Positions 18,097-26,452 of a DNA stretch of 64,000 nt are shown here, one piece after another; position 1 is the first letter of the stretch, and each line of letters starts with the position of its first letter. The DNA comes from an uncultured Ilyobacter sp. (GTDB lineage Bacteria > Fusobacteriota > Fusobacteriia > Fusobacteriales > Fusobacteriaceae): NCBI RefSeq assembly GCF_963668085.1, contig NZ_OY764059.1, positions 1,674,001 to 1,738,000 on the forward strand, given 5' to 3'. A model generated the notes under the pieces. That model had not been told where the DNA came from and did no database searches. It saw nothing but the letters and a program-made list of their open reading frames with translations. A program made the position numbers and the translations under genes.

Positions 18097-19410
18097 TTAT
18101 TCTACTATATCCCCGTAAAGAGTCCAAGTATTTGCATCTGTTATTTTTAAGTTTATAAACTCTCCTTCTAACGCAGGGTCACCTTTAAAGAGAACGACTT
18201 TGTTTGTAGATGTCCTTGCACACATAACATCAGGATTTTTTCTGCTAGGCCCCTCTGCCAGTACCTTCTGTATACTCCCTATATAACTCACACTCTGCTC
18301 TTTAGAAATAGCATTCTGAACCTCTATAAGTCTGTGAAGCCTCTCTTTTTTTGTGTCCTGATCAATCTGACCATCCATTTCAGCAGCCTTTGTACCTTTT
18401 CTAGGTGAATACATAAACATATAGGCATTTTCAAATTTTACTCTTTTTGCAACATCAATTGTATCTAGGAAATCCTCCTCTGTTTCTCCAGGGAATCCCA
18501 CAATAATATCTGTAGTTATTGAGCTTCCAGGAATAGCTTTTTTTATCTTTTCTGCAAGGGCTATATATTCTTCCTTTTTATATCCTCTGTTCATAAGTCC
18601 TAAAACTCTAGAAGACCCAGCCTGGATAGGAAGGTGCATTGACCTAGCTATTTTCTCATTTTTTGCTATGACATCTATAAGCTCATCTGTGAAGTCTCTA
18701 GGGTGGGGAGACATAAATCTAACTATAAATTCTCCATCTATTTTGCATATCTCCTCTAAAAGTTTTGCAAAGTTATCTCCATTTTCAAAATCTTTTCCGT
18801 AAGAATTTACATTTTGACCTAAAAGTATTATCTCCTTAGAGCCCTTTTCTACAAAACCTCTTATCTCACCTAAAAGCTGGTCCATGGGAACCGATCTTTC
18901 TCTTCCCCTAACATATGGGACGATGCAGTAAGTACAAAAGTTGTTGCACCCGTAAGTTATTGTAGAATAAGCTGTTTTCTTAGAATCAAAATCTGCATCT
19001 AATCTCGGAGGAAGCTCATCTTCATCTCCAACGTAGATTACATACTTAAAATCACCTGACTCTATTTTTTCAATGGCCTGGGGTATTTTTCCTATGTTTT
19101 GGTTCCCCATAACTATATCTATTGATTTGACCTTCCTTGCGAGCTCCTCTCCCTGTTCCTGGGCAAAGCAGCCTGTCACACCTATGATCATACCTCTTTT
19201 ATCTTTTATATGCTTCAGTTCTCCCAATTTCCCATATATCTGGGTGGCAGCTCCCTCTCTAACTGTACATGTGTTGAGAAACACAGCATCAGATTCATTT
19301 ACATCGTCTGTGATCTCATATCCCATATCCTGTAATATTTTTTTTATTTTTGCACTTTCATTTACATTCATTTGACAACCATATGTTATAATTGCAGCCT
19401 TTTTCTTCAT
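18097..19410 (-). CDS. miaB: tRNA-2-methylthio-N6-dimethylallyladenosine synthase
   Basis: Radical SAM methylthiotransferase that thiomethylates position 37 of tRNAs. The N-terminal UPF0004 domain supplies cysteines (TYGCQMNVNES, LNTCTVRE, TGCFAQ), the radical SAM core has YGCNNFCTYCIVPYVRGRERS (CxxxCxxC), and a C-terminal TRAM domain follows. The length (437 aa) is normal and it is distinct from MtaB/RimO by its YIGSIQKVLAEGPS segment. A strong promoter lies just upstream, so miaB heads the miaB-antiporter-rho-M23 transcript. Confidence 0.95.
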   Translation of the reverse strand: MKKKAAIITYGCQMNVNESAKIKKILQDMGYEITDDVNESDAVFLNTCTVREGAATQIYGKLGELKHIKDKRGMIIGVTGCFAQEQGEELARKVKSIDIVMGNQNIGKIPQAIEKIESGDFKYVIYVGDEDELPPRLDADFDSKKTAYSTITYGCNNFCTYCIVPYVRGRERSVPMDQLLGEIRGFVEKGSKEIILLGQNVNSYGKDFENGDNFAKLLEEICKIDGEFIVRFMSPHPRDFTDELIDVIAKNEKIARSMHLPIQAGSSRVLGLMNRGYKKEEYIALAEKIKKAIPGSSITTDIIVGFPGETEEDFLDTIDVAKRVKFENAYMFMYSPRKGTKAAEMDGQIDQDTKKERLHRLIEVQNAISKEQSVSYIGSIQKVLAEGPSRKNPDVMCARTSTNKVVLFKGDPALEGEFINLKITDANTWTLYGDIVE

Positions 19411-19455
19411 CTATCCTCCTAAAACATTAAACATCCATTTTTTTAAATACTAAAT

Positions 19456-19484
19456 ATTATAACATAATCAAATTCTTTTATCAA
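19456..19484 (-). promoter_or_regulatory. Promoter of miaB operon
   Basis: Minus-strand -35 TTGATA (19479-19484), 17-nt spacer, -10 TATAAT (19456-19461). The rest of the 19411-19819 gap holds a small gene and its terminator. Confidence 0.75.
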
Positions 19485-19575
19485 TGTGACAATTTATCCT
19501 GTAGCTAAGGAATTATGGGGTTTAAAATCATATGTCGAAAGCTTTTATCCATTGTTTTAAGGGGGTTTTTTACAA

Positions 19576-19600
19576 AATAAAAAAGACCCATAAGGCCTTT
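19576..19600 (-). terminator. Terminator of the 54-aa gene
   Basis: On the minus strand AAAAGGCC, a TTAT loop, then GGGTCTTTTTT form an intrinsic terminator (one G-U pair) right behind the small ORF stop. Confidence 0.7.
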
Positions 19601-19601
19601 T

Positions 19602-19766
19602 TCATTGGAGAAAAACCTCGTAATCTGGCTTTTCTTTCAACTCCCTTTTTTTGACTTTCAGCTGTTTGTTCTTGGGGTTTGAATTTTTTCTTTTTCCCAA
19701 CATTCCCTTGAACTTCCCCTTACTCTTTTCAAACATTTCCTTGAACTCATCTTTTGTAACAGACAT
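19602..19766 (-). CDS. Small lysine-rich protein, 54 aa
   Basis: An ATG at 19766 preceded by GAGGTG (6-nt spacing) opens a 54-codon frame starting MSVTKDEFKEMFEKSKGKF. About a third of the residues are Lys/Arg; there is an N-terminal amphipathic helix with EMFEKSKGKFKGMLGK, a basic middle (NSNPKNKQLKVKKRELK) and no Cys or membrane segment. An RBS, a terminator immediately after the stop and lysine-rich codon use like the surrounding genes support a real gene. I do not recognise the family; a nucleic-acid-binding role is only a guess from its charge. It lies 53 bp downstream of the Ogg glycosylase gene. Confidence 0.65.
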   Translation of the reverse strand: MSVTKDEFKEMFEKSKGKFKGMLGKRKNSNPKNKQLKVKKRELKEKPDYEVFLQ

Positions 19767-19819
19767 AGAAATCACCTCAAAAATAAAAATTTGAAAGCTA
19801 ACACCTTATATTAAGAAAA

Positions 19820-20473
19820 TTATTTAAATATTTCTCCAGCCTCTAGATACCACAGCAAAAGATCAAAGTTGTCCATGGGAATATCTGTTTTACTGCAATA
19901 TTTCCTCATCTTTTCCTCTATTTCCTTGTATTTTTTACCGGTTATTGTCTTGGGAATCTCTTCTATTACTCCCAATCTCACAAGATTTCTAAGTATATGC
20001 CTGTCTAAAATAGCTATATCATCTCCGAAACCTACATTTCTCAAAAAATGACTGGCCTCTTTGTAGGCTATGCCTCTCACGTGTTTTACGAGCCACTCTC
20101 TCGTTTCAAAAACATCGCCTATTTTTTCAATGAAATCTTTTGTAATTATACTTCCATCACTATTTTTCATCTGTTCTCTCAAAAGAACCAAATTTTTAGC
20201 CTTGTTATTTTTAAATCTAACAACATTAAGATACTCTACAATATCCTCTTCTTCTCCTGTAAATAAAAGACGGTTATCTCTCAATGCGGTTATGGCCTTC
20301 CATGCATTTCTAGCCTTAGACTGAGGTGTCAGTATACAAAAAGACAGCTCTATATGTATATCCTCATTGTTCCCTGAAAACCAGATTTCTTTAAATTCTT
20401 CTAGTCTTTTCTCTATATCTCCTTTTATGTCGGTATAAACTCCATATATTTTATCAAAATACTCCTTTTCCAT
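19820..20473 (-). CDS. ogg: Ogg2-type N-glycosylase / DNA lyase (8-oxoguanine)
   Basis: A 217-aa base-excision repair enzyme of the HhH-GPD superfamily, type close to the archaeal Ogg2 proteins. The helix-hairpin-helix region reads RGIAYKEASHFLRNVGF, with the likely Schiff-base Lys, followed by AILDRHILRNLVRLG, where the Asp is the second catalytic residue. The N-terminal SFCILTPQSKARNAWKAI segment is also typical of the family. It would remove 8-oxoguanine and nick the strand. It is downstream of the TSUP permease gene with an 81-bp gap. Confidence 0.85.
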   Translation of the reverse strand: MEKEYFDKIYGVYTDIKGDIEKRLEEFKEIWFSGNNEDIHIELSFCILTPQSKARNAWKAITALRDNRLLFTGEEEDIVEYLNVVRFKNNKAKNLVLLREQMKNSDGSIITKDFIEKIGDVFETREWLVKHVRGIAYKEASHFLRNVGFGDDIAILDRHILRNLVRLGVIEEIPKTITGKKYKEIEEKMRKYCSKTDIPMDNFDLLLWYLEAGEIFK

Positions 20474-20554
20474 AATTCCCCCTCTACCATCTATATTACT
20501 CTAATAAGCTTTTTCTTCAAAAAAATTTTAAAGAAAGTTTTTATAATTTTATCT

Positions 20555-21298
20555 TTATAAATTGATTGCCATTTTAAACGCCATCACAAGAGACATCACA
20601 ACAAAAATAGGTTTAATAAATTTTGCTCCGTTTTTTATGGCCATCTTTGATCCCATTTTAGAGCCTACAATTATAAAAACTGCCGAAATGGCACCATATT
20701 TCAGATTTACCTGGCCGTTATATATAAATGTCAAAAGAGCTGCAAACCCAGTTGTAAAGTTTAGAATTTTGGTGTTTGCAGTGGCAACGGTAAAATCAAA
20801 TTTAAATATTTTCACAAGTCCGAACATGAAAAACGTACCTGTACCCGGTCCGAAAAAACCGTCATAAAATCCTAGGGCACATGTAAGTAGTTTTCCCAAA
20901 AGACTGTTTTTACTGTTTATTCCGGCATGTTCATTTGCCATACCAACTTTTTTTGATATCACCGTGTACATTGCAACAGCGAAAATCATAAACGGAATGA
21001 GTAGTTCAAGAATCTTAGGCGATATAAACTGCACTGTCACAACTCCTAAAACGGCTCCTACAAATGCAAAGGGAATAAGCATTTTAAGTAGTTGTTTATT
21101 CAACTTTTTGCTTTTAAAAAACTCATAACTGCTTGTAAAACTGCCTAAGGCGGCGGTCATTTTATTTGTTCCCAAAGCCATATGCGGCGGCATTCCAGTC
21201 ATTAAAAGTGCAGGTACACTTATGAGTCCTCCCCCTCCAGCGATGGAATCTATAAACCCCGCTGCAAACATCCCTATTCCTAGAATAACTATTTCCAT
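20555..21298 (-). CDS. TSUP (TauE/SafE) family permease
   Basis: A 247-aa membrane protein with about 7-8 helices and the family signature near the N-terminus (GFIDSIAGGGGLISVPALLMTGMPPHMALGTNK, about 15-47) repeated in weaker form in the second half (FYDGFFGPGTGTFFMFGL). The family exports or imports small organosulfur or organic anions such as sulfite, sulfoacetate or taurine derivatives. Nothing in the neighbourhood (Ogg downstream, cdd upstream) fixes the substrate. Confidence 0.85.
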   Translation of the reverse strand: MEIVILGIGMFAAGFIDSIAGGGGLISVPALLMTGMPPHMALGTNKMTAALGSFTSSYEFFKSKKLNKQLLKMLIPFAFVGAVLGVVTVQFISPKILELLIPFMIFAVAMYTVISKKVGMANEHAGINSKNSLLGKLLTCALGFYDGFFGPGTGTFFMFGLVKIFKFDFTVATANTKILNFTTGFAALLTFIYNGQVNLKYGAISAVFIIVGSKMGSKMAIKNGAKFIKPIFVVMSLVMAFKMAINL

Positions 21299-21421
21299 TT
21301 TTTACCCCTTTTAAAAGTTATTTTTCTCCTATTCTATATTCTGGGTTATTTTTTTTCAATATATTTCTCTTTTATTTTGCCAATAAACCTTTTGCAGGAT
21401 ATATTTTTTTATCAAGAGTAG

Positions 21422-21450
21422 AAAAAAAGAGCGAAATAATTTCGCTCTTT
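21422..21450 (-). terminator. Terminator after cdd
   Basis: 10-bp stem AAAGAGCGAA / TTCGCTCTTT, 5-nt loop, T7 on the minus strand. It marks the end of the deoB-deoD-cdd transcript. Confidence 0.85.
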
Positions 21451-21847
21451 ACAGTTCAAATCCATAGGGAAGTAGATCCTCTATAGACAGAATTTTATAC
21501 TCTTTTTTTAGATTTGCCAGTATAACTGCCGTGTCCTCATAGGCAAACTCTTTTATAACCTGTCTGCAGGCTCCACAAGGACTCACAGGGCCCGTTGTGT
21601 CAGCCACTATGCATATTACAGCGATATTCTTCATACCATTTGTCACAGCTGAAAATATAGCCGTCCTTTCTCCACAGTTGGTGAGACCATAGGAAGCATT
21701 TTCCACATTTGCCCCTCTATAATGATTACCTTTTTCATCGATAACTACAGCCCCCACCTTGAATCCAGAATATTTTACATATGCGTTTTCCCTGGCCTCT
21801 ATAGCTTCATCTATCAGTTCTAATATCTCTTTTTCATTCATAAGCAT
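21449..21847 (-). CDS. cdd: Cytidine deaminase
   Basis: Deaminates (deoxy)cytidine to (deoxy)uridine. Zinc motifs are intact: NCGERTAIFSAV (Cys and catalytic Glu; cd motif C-x-E) and PCGACRQVIKEF (PCxxC). The N-terminal KYSGFKVGAVV is typical. The frame opens at a TTG at 21862, but GGAGG lies within it and is properly spaced from the ATG at 21847, giving 132 aa. It is the last gene of the nucleoside-salvage cluster and feeds pyrimidine nucleosides to the phosphorylase encoded at 25016-26320. Confidence 0.94.
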   Translation of the reverse strand: MLMNEKEILELIDEAIEARENAYVKYSGFKVGAVVIDEKGNHYRGANVENASYGLTNCGERTAIFSAVTNGMKNIAVICIVADTTGPVSPCGACRQVIKEFAYEDTAVILANLKKEYKILSIEDLLPYGFEL

Positions 21848-21900
21848 CGCATCCACCTCCAAAAGAGTAATCTCTATAAACTATAGATGTTAATATACTA

Positions 21901-22605
21901 CTATTTTTCCAGTGTCCCGAGAGCTATTTCCATCATCTCGTTAAATGTACTCTGTCTCTCCTCTGAGGTAGTCTCTTCCCCTGTCACAAGAGAGTCAGAT
22001 ATTGTGAGGATGGTAAGGGCATTTACACCATATTTTGCCGCAATGGTATAGAGGCCTGCAGTCTCCATCTCCACACAAAGGACTCCAAAGGCAGCCCATT
22101 TTTTATAGTCTTCAAAGTTATCCTGATAAAATTCATCAGAAGTCATTACATTCCCGGCTTTTATTTTTATTCCCTTTTCCTTTGCAGTCTCCACAGCCTT
22201 CATGAAAAGCTCAAAAGAGGCAGTAGGTGCAAAATCAGCCCCGTTGAATCTAAGCTTGTTGACACCTGAGTTGGTAGATGAGGACATGGCAATAACTATG
22301 TCTCTAACCTTTACATCTTCTTGATATGATCCTGCTGAGCCAACTCTTATTAGGTTTTTTACTCCGTACTCTCTGATAAGTTCATTGACATATATAGATA
22401 TCGAAGGAACTCCCATTCCAGTTCCCTGGACTGATACTCTTTTCCCCTTGTAAGTTCCCGTATATCCATACATTCCCCTTACTGTATTATAACATTCTGG
22501 ATTTTCTAGGAAAGTCTCTGCAATCCATTTTGCTCTCATAGGATCTCCAGGTAAAAGGACTGTCTCTGCTATATCTCCTTCTTTTGCAGCTATATGTACG
22601 CTCAT
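21901..22605 (-). CDS. deoD: Purine-nucleoside phosphorylase, DeoD type
   Basis: Phosphorolysis of purine (deoxy)nucleosides to base and (deoxy)ribose-1-phosphate. A 234-aa hexameric-type PNP with [30 protein letters not shown] at the N-terminus, RVGSAGS (phosphate binding), EMETAGLY and the catalytic Asp in TISDSL. It is located between deoB (69-bp gap) and cdd (53-bp gap); its product is the substrate of DeoB next door. Confidence 0.96.
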   Translation of the reverse strand: MSVHIAAKEGDIAETVLLPGDPMRAKWIAETFLENPECYNTVRGMYGYTGTYKGKRVSVQGTGMGVPSISIYVNELIREYGVKNLIRVGSAGSYQEDVKVRDIVIAMSSSTNSGVNKLRFNGADFAPTASFELFMKAVETAKEKGIKIKAGNVMTSDEFYQDNFEDYKKWAAFGVLCVEMETAGLYTIAAKYGVNALTILTISDSLVTGEETTSEERQSTFNEMMEIALGTLEK

Positions 22606-22674
22606 TTCATACCTCCAAATCTATTTTTATATATTTGATTCAAGTTTTTTATTATTGTCTATATACATTTCAGA

Positions 22675-23850
22675 TTAATAAAGATCACTTGCAAAACTTC
22701 CCTCTATACTCTTTCCTAGAAGTAGCTCCTCTAAAGTAGCAGCTATATCCCCAAAGCTGTCTCTTATCCCGAGATCCACTCCCCCCTTCATCTCTTTACC
22801 ATAGACCAAAATAGGGATATATTCTCTTGTATGGTCTGTCCCTTGGTAGGTCGGGTCACATCCATGATCTGCTGTCACTATAAGTATTTCATCATCTTTC
22901 AGATTTTCCATTATCTCTGGGAGATATCTGTCAAACTGCTCTATAGCCTCTTTATATCCCTCCGGGTCTCTTCTATGACCAAATTTCATATCAAAATCCA
23001 CTAGATTGGTAAATATTAGGCCTTTGCTGTCTTCCTTAAGAGCGGTTATTGTTTTTAGTATTCCGTCTTTATCATTTTGATTAGTTCCTCTTGTGTCAGT
23101 TATACCTTCCCCTGCAAATATATCACTTATCTTTCCTATTGCCACTACATCTTTTCCAGCAGATTTAAGTTTATCCAAAAGGGTCGCCCTTGGGGGTTTT
23201 ACAGAATAATCATGTCTGTTGGAAGTTCTTTCAAACTTCCCTTTAGTCTTCCCCACATAGGGTCTTGCTATAACCCTTGCTACAGGTGATTTTTCCATAC
23301 ATATTTCAAGTGCTATTTCGCAGGCTTTATATAATTCATCTAAAGGAATGATCTCTTCATTGGCTGCTATCTGAAGTACCGGGTCTGCAGATGTATAGAC
23401 TATCCAAGCACCCGTTTCAAGCTGCTCTTCCCCGTATTCTTCTATTACAGCCGTTCCAGAATACGGCTTATTGCACAATATTTTCCTTCCGATTCTTTTT
23501 TCCAGTTCTTTTAAAACCTCTTTTGGAAATCCCTCTGGATATGTCGGAAATGGTTTATCACCTATCACACCTGCTATTTCCCAGTGTCCGGTAGTTGTGT
23601 CTTTCCCCTTTGCCTTTTCTGCCGCTTTTCCATAGGCCCCTATAGTATCTTTTATCTTATCAGCTCCATTTATTTCTGTAAGATTTCCTATTCCCATTTT
23701 CTCAAGGTTGGGTATATTCAATCCTCCGCATTCTTTAGATATATTTCCAAAGGTATCCGCCCCCTCATCTCCAAACTCTGCAGCATCAGGAAGATATCCC
23801 ACACCTGCACTGTCTAGTACGATTATTGTGGCTCTCTCTATTTTCTTCAT
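22675..23850 (-). CDS. deoB: Phosphopentomutase
   Basis: Interconverts (deoxy)ribose-1- and 5-phosphates. An alkaline-phosphatase-superfamily enzyme of 391 aa with VLDSAGVGYLPDAAEFGDEGADTFGN at the N-terminus (metal-binding Asp, active-site Thr), GKDTTTGHWEIAG, and VTADHGCDPTYQGTDHTREYIP at the C-terminus with the metal ligands. It joins the PNP/Pdp steps to deoC, whose product enters glycolysis. The repeat element lies just upstream, so deoB may be expressed from a promoter within or near it. Confidence 0.96.
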   Translation of the reverse strand: MKKIERATIIVLDSAGVGYLPDAAEFGDEGADTFGNISKECGGLNIPNLEKMGIGNLTEINGADKIKDTIGAYGKAAEKAKGKDTTTGHWEIAGVIGDKPFPTYPEGFPKEVLKELEKRIGRKILCNKPYSGTAVIEEYGEEQLETGAWIVYTSADPVLQIAANEEIIPLDELYKACEIALEICMEKSPVARVIARPYVGKTKGKFERTSNRHDYSVKPPRATLLDKLKSAGKDVVAIGKISDIFAGEGITDTRGTNQNDKDGILKTITALKEDSKGLIFTNLVDFDMKFGHRRDPEGYKEAIEQFDRYLPEIMENLKDDEILIVTADHGCDPTYQGTDHTREYIPILVYGKEMKGGVDLGIRDSFGDIAATLEELLLGKSIEGSFASDLY

Positions 23851-23885
23851 GACCAGTCTCCTTTTTTTACTATGAATTTAGTTAG

Positions 23886-24275
23886 ATTATTGAATTTATC
23901 GGGATTCGTTACTTTTCTCTTGAAAGAAAAGTAACCAAAAGTTCAAGCCTGTGAAAAATCAGCTAAATAACCTTGAAAATCCAAGAAAAACTCGAAACTC
24001 GCTACGCTCAGACAGTCGATTTTTTCTAAGGATTTCACTGCGGTTATTCTTAACGCTGATTTTGTCAATGGCAGAAGAAAAAAGATCGAAAACCTCTCGC
24101 AAAAGAACTCGTATCTAGTTTTCGTCTTAACTCTGTGAAACTCTCTCTTTTTCTCTGTGCCCTCTGTGGCCAAAAGGTTTTATCCTTATTCGTGTTAATT
24201 TTTCTATCTTTTATCGTTTTTCATTCGTGACAAAATCTTTTGACTTAATATCCTTGTAAATTCAGTAATTTATTA
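23886..24275. repeat. Dispersed intergenic repeat, copy 2 (about 390 bp, inverted)
   Basis: This is the reverse-complement relative of bases 4658-5155. Shared landmarks in order are TCGGGATTCGTTAC, an ACTTTTCTC/AAGAAAAGT hairpin, AAGTTCAAGCCTGTGAAAA, CTCGCTACGCTCAGACAGTCG-type sequence, CGGTTATTCTTAACGCTGA, a CTCTGTG-rich block, TTCATTCGTGACAAAATC and CTTGTAAATTCAGTA. It separates deoC (with its own terminator) from deoB. A 76-codon frame inside it does not correspond to the frame in copy 1, so it is likely non-coding. It explains the whole 23851-24346 gap apart from the terminator. Confidence 0.85.
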
Positions 24276-24312
24276 TAAACCCTTCTCTTATTTTTTTAAA
24301 AAATAGTAGATT

Positions 24313-24335
24313 AAAAAGTGGGACAAAGTCCCACT
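24313..24335 (-). terminator. Terminator after deoC
   Basis: 8-bp stem AGTGGGAC / GTCCCACT with a 3-nt loop and T5 on the minus strand, between the deoC stop and the repeat. Confidence 0.8.
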
Positions 24336-24346
24336 AAATAATATTT

Positions 24347-25012
24347 TTAATATTCTCCCTCTTTGGCCTTACCACTTGTCACAAGCATAACCCCAGAAGA
24401 TGTTCCCAATCTTGTAACTCCCATCTCAATGTATTTCATGGCAGTTTCTAAATCTCTTACTCCTCCAGATGCTTTTATTTGTGCATTGTCTCCTACCACT
24501 TCTTTCATAAGTGCCACATCTTCAAATGTTGCTCCCCCTGTACCAAACCCAGTTGAAGTTTTTACAAAATCCGCCTTGGCATTTAAAGAAAGCTGACATG
24601 CAGTTCTCTTTTCCTTTTCAGTGAGATAACATGTCTCTATTATTACCTTTAATACATTGTCCCCTATAGCCTCTTTTATTGCCCTTATTTCATCTTCTAC
24701 CAATTTGGTTTCTCCTGATTTAAGAAGGCCTACATTTATCACCATATCTATTTCAGATGCCCCGTCCTCTATACACTTTTTTGCCTCAAATACCTTTGCC
24801 TCAGAACTCATAGCTCCTAGAGGAAATCCTACTACGGCAGCTATTTTTACATCTGTTCCTTTCAGTTCTTCTGCTGCAAGAGACACGTAACATCCGTTTA
24901 CACACACAGAAAAGAATCCGTACTCCTTTGCCTCTTGACAGAGTTTTACTATATCCTCTTTGACTGTTGTAGCCTTTAGTACCGTATGATCTATGTACTT
25001 GTTGATTTTCAT
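24347..25012 (-). CDS. deoC: Deoxyribose-phosphate aldolase
   Basis: Splits 2-deoxyribose-5-phosphate into glyceraldehyde-3-phosphate and acetaldehyde. A TIM barrel of 221 aa with YIDHTVLKATT, AAVVGFPLGAMSSEAKVFEAK, EIDMVINVG, the Lys in KVIIETCYLT, ADFVKTSTGFGTGGAT (Schiff-base Lys in VKTSTGF) and KASGGVR. It starts 3 bp after the pdp stop, so it is the second gene of pdp-deoC. Confidence 0.96.
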   Translation of the reverse strand: MKINKYIDHTVLKATTVKEDIVKLCQEAKEYGFFSVCVNGCYVSLAAEELKGTDVKIAAVVGFPLGAMSSEAKVFEAKKCIEDGASEIDMVINVGLLKSGETKLVEDEIRAIKEAIGDNVLKVIIETCYLTEKEKRTACQLSLNAKADFVKTSTGFGTGGATFEDVALMKEVVGDNAQIKASGGVRDLETAMKYIEMGVTRLGTSSGVMLVTSGKAKEGEY

Positions 25013-25015
25013 CTG

Positions 25016-26320
25016 TTATCCCCCTATAATTTCTAAAATTATTTCCTGCTTATCTATCTTATTTTCAGAGATTGCAACTGCTTCTGCTAGAGTCTCTAAA
25101 ACTTCTTCTCTCAAATTTCCATTATGGTATATCTCTAGAATAGCATCACCTTTTTCAAGTTTATCTCCCACCTTAGAGCACATTATTATGCCAACAGAGT
25201 GATCGATTATATCATCTTTTGTAGCTCTTCCTGCTCCTAACATCATGGCAGCCCTTCCTATTAGCTCTGCATTTAGGTGCTCTATATATCCACTCTTTGT
25301 TGCATAAAACACATCTTTTTCCTTTGCCTTTGGAAGAATTGAGTAGTCATCACATACACGGGGGTTTCCCCCACTTCCCTCTATGAATTTTCTTAGCATA
25401 TCTAAGGCCTGGCCATTTTCAATGACCTCCTTTACTCGCTCTTTACCACCCTCTAAGTCAGCTGCATCCCCTTTCATCACAAGGGCCTGAGATGCCAGAG
25501 TATAAATTAAGTCAGTAAAATCTTCAGGGCCATTCCCTTTGAGAGTTTCTATGGCTTCTATAACCTCTAGGGAATTTCCTACCGCCTTACCTAAAGGCTG
25601 ATCCATATTTGTGAGAAGGCAGACTATGTTCCTGTCAAAAGCTTTTCCAAGGTCATACATGGTCTTTGCCAGTTCTCTGGCCTCATCTATATCCTTCATA
25701 AAGGCCCCTGAACCTACCTTTACATCCAATATTATGGCATCTGCATGTACAGCAAGCTTCTTCCCCATGATTGAGCTGGCGATAAGAGGTATACTTGGTA
25801 CAGTGGCGGTAACATCTCTCAGGGAATAAAGTTTTTTATCTAGGGGAACAATTTTATCTGAATATCCCATAATTCCGGTACCTGTTTCATTTACAAGTTT
25901 TATAAGCTCTTCCTTAGTCTGAGAAAATTTAAATCCCTCTATAGACTCAAATTTATCTATAGTCCCTCCTGTATGCCCTAGTCCTTTTCCTGAAAGCTTG
26001 GCAGTTCCCATTCCCAGTGCTCCAAATATTGGTGCCAGGGCTATTGTAGTCTTATCTCCAACTCCACCTGTAGAATGTTTGTCCACCAAAAATTTATGGG
26101 TTCCGGGAAAATCTATGGTATCCCCTGAATATATCATCTTTTCAGTAAAAAATTTAAGTTCTTCAGTTGTCATTCCGTTAAAGTAAACCGCCATCAAAAA
26201 AGACGACATCTGATAATCAGGGATATTTCCCTCTAGGTATTTTCCCAGCAAAAAACCTATCTCCTCTTTTGTGAGAATCTCCTTATCCCTTTTTTTTTGT
26301 ATTATATCAACTGCCCTCAT
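25016..26320 (-). CDS. pdp: Pyrimidine-nucleoside phosphorylase
   Basis: Phosphorolysis of uridine, thymidine and deoxyuridine. A 434-aa member of the thymidine/pyrimidine phosphorylase family with FLMAVYFNGMT, the family signature SGDTIDFPGTHKFLVDKHSTGGVGDKTT, SGKGLGHTGGTIDK and the C-terminal lobe with SKVGDKLEKGDAILEIYHN. The length and Gram-positive-like motifs favour Pdp over DeoA, but thymidine phosphorylase activity is included either way. It is the first gene of the salvage cluster, transcribed away from the Crp/Fnr-type gene. Confidence 0.93.
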   Translation of the reverse strand: MRAVDIIQKKRDKEILTKEEIGFLLGKYLEGNIPDYQMSSFLMAVYFNGMTTEELKFFTEKMIYSGDTIDFPGTHKFLVDKHSTGGVGDKTTIALAPIFGALGMGTAKLSGKGLGHTGGTIDKFESIEGFKFSQTKEELIKLVNETGTGIMGYSDKIVPLDKKLYSLRDVTATVPSIPLIASSIMGKKLAVHADAIILDVKVGSGAFMKDIDEARELAKTMYDLGKAFDRNIVCLLTNMDQPLGKAVGNSLEVIEAIETLKGNGPEDFTDLIYTLASQALVMKGDAADLEGGKERVKEVIENGQALDMLRKFIEGSGGNPRVCDDYSILPKAKEKDVFYATKSGYIEHLNAELIGRAAMMLGAGRATKDDIIDHSVGIIMCSKVGDKLEKGDAILEIYHNGNLREEVLETLAEAVAISENKIDKQEIILEIIGG

Positions 26321-26452
26321 AATTTACCCCCTTAAGATAGAAGCCTACAATTTATTATACAATTTTTTAAATTTTAACCTGTTTTTTATATATTTTATCC
26401 CAAAAATATGATATAAAATTCTAATATAAAAAAATAGGACAGGTGGCATTTT
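26321..26452. promoter_or_regulatory. Divergent promoter region of pdp and the Crp/Fnr-type regulator
   Basis: Toward pdp there is a TATAAT (minus strand, near 26360) with a poor -35. Toward the regulator there is a TATAAA within TGATATAAAAT near 26410, also without a clear -35. ACCTGT (26377-26382) and ACAGGT (26439-26444) form a spaced inverted pair; the second overlaps the regulator's ribosome binding site. An operator role is speculative. Confidence 0.45.

Noticed and set aside
23943..24173. 76-aa minus-strand open frame in repeat copy 2
   Set aside because: It lies within the repeat and is not the same frame as in copy 1.
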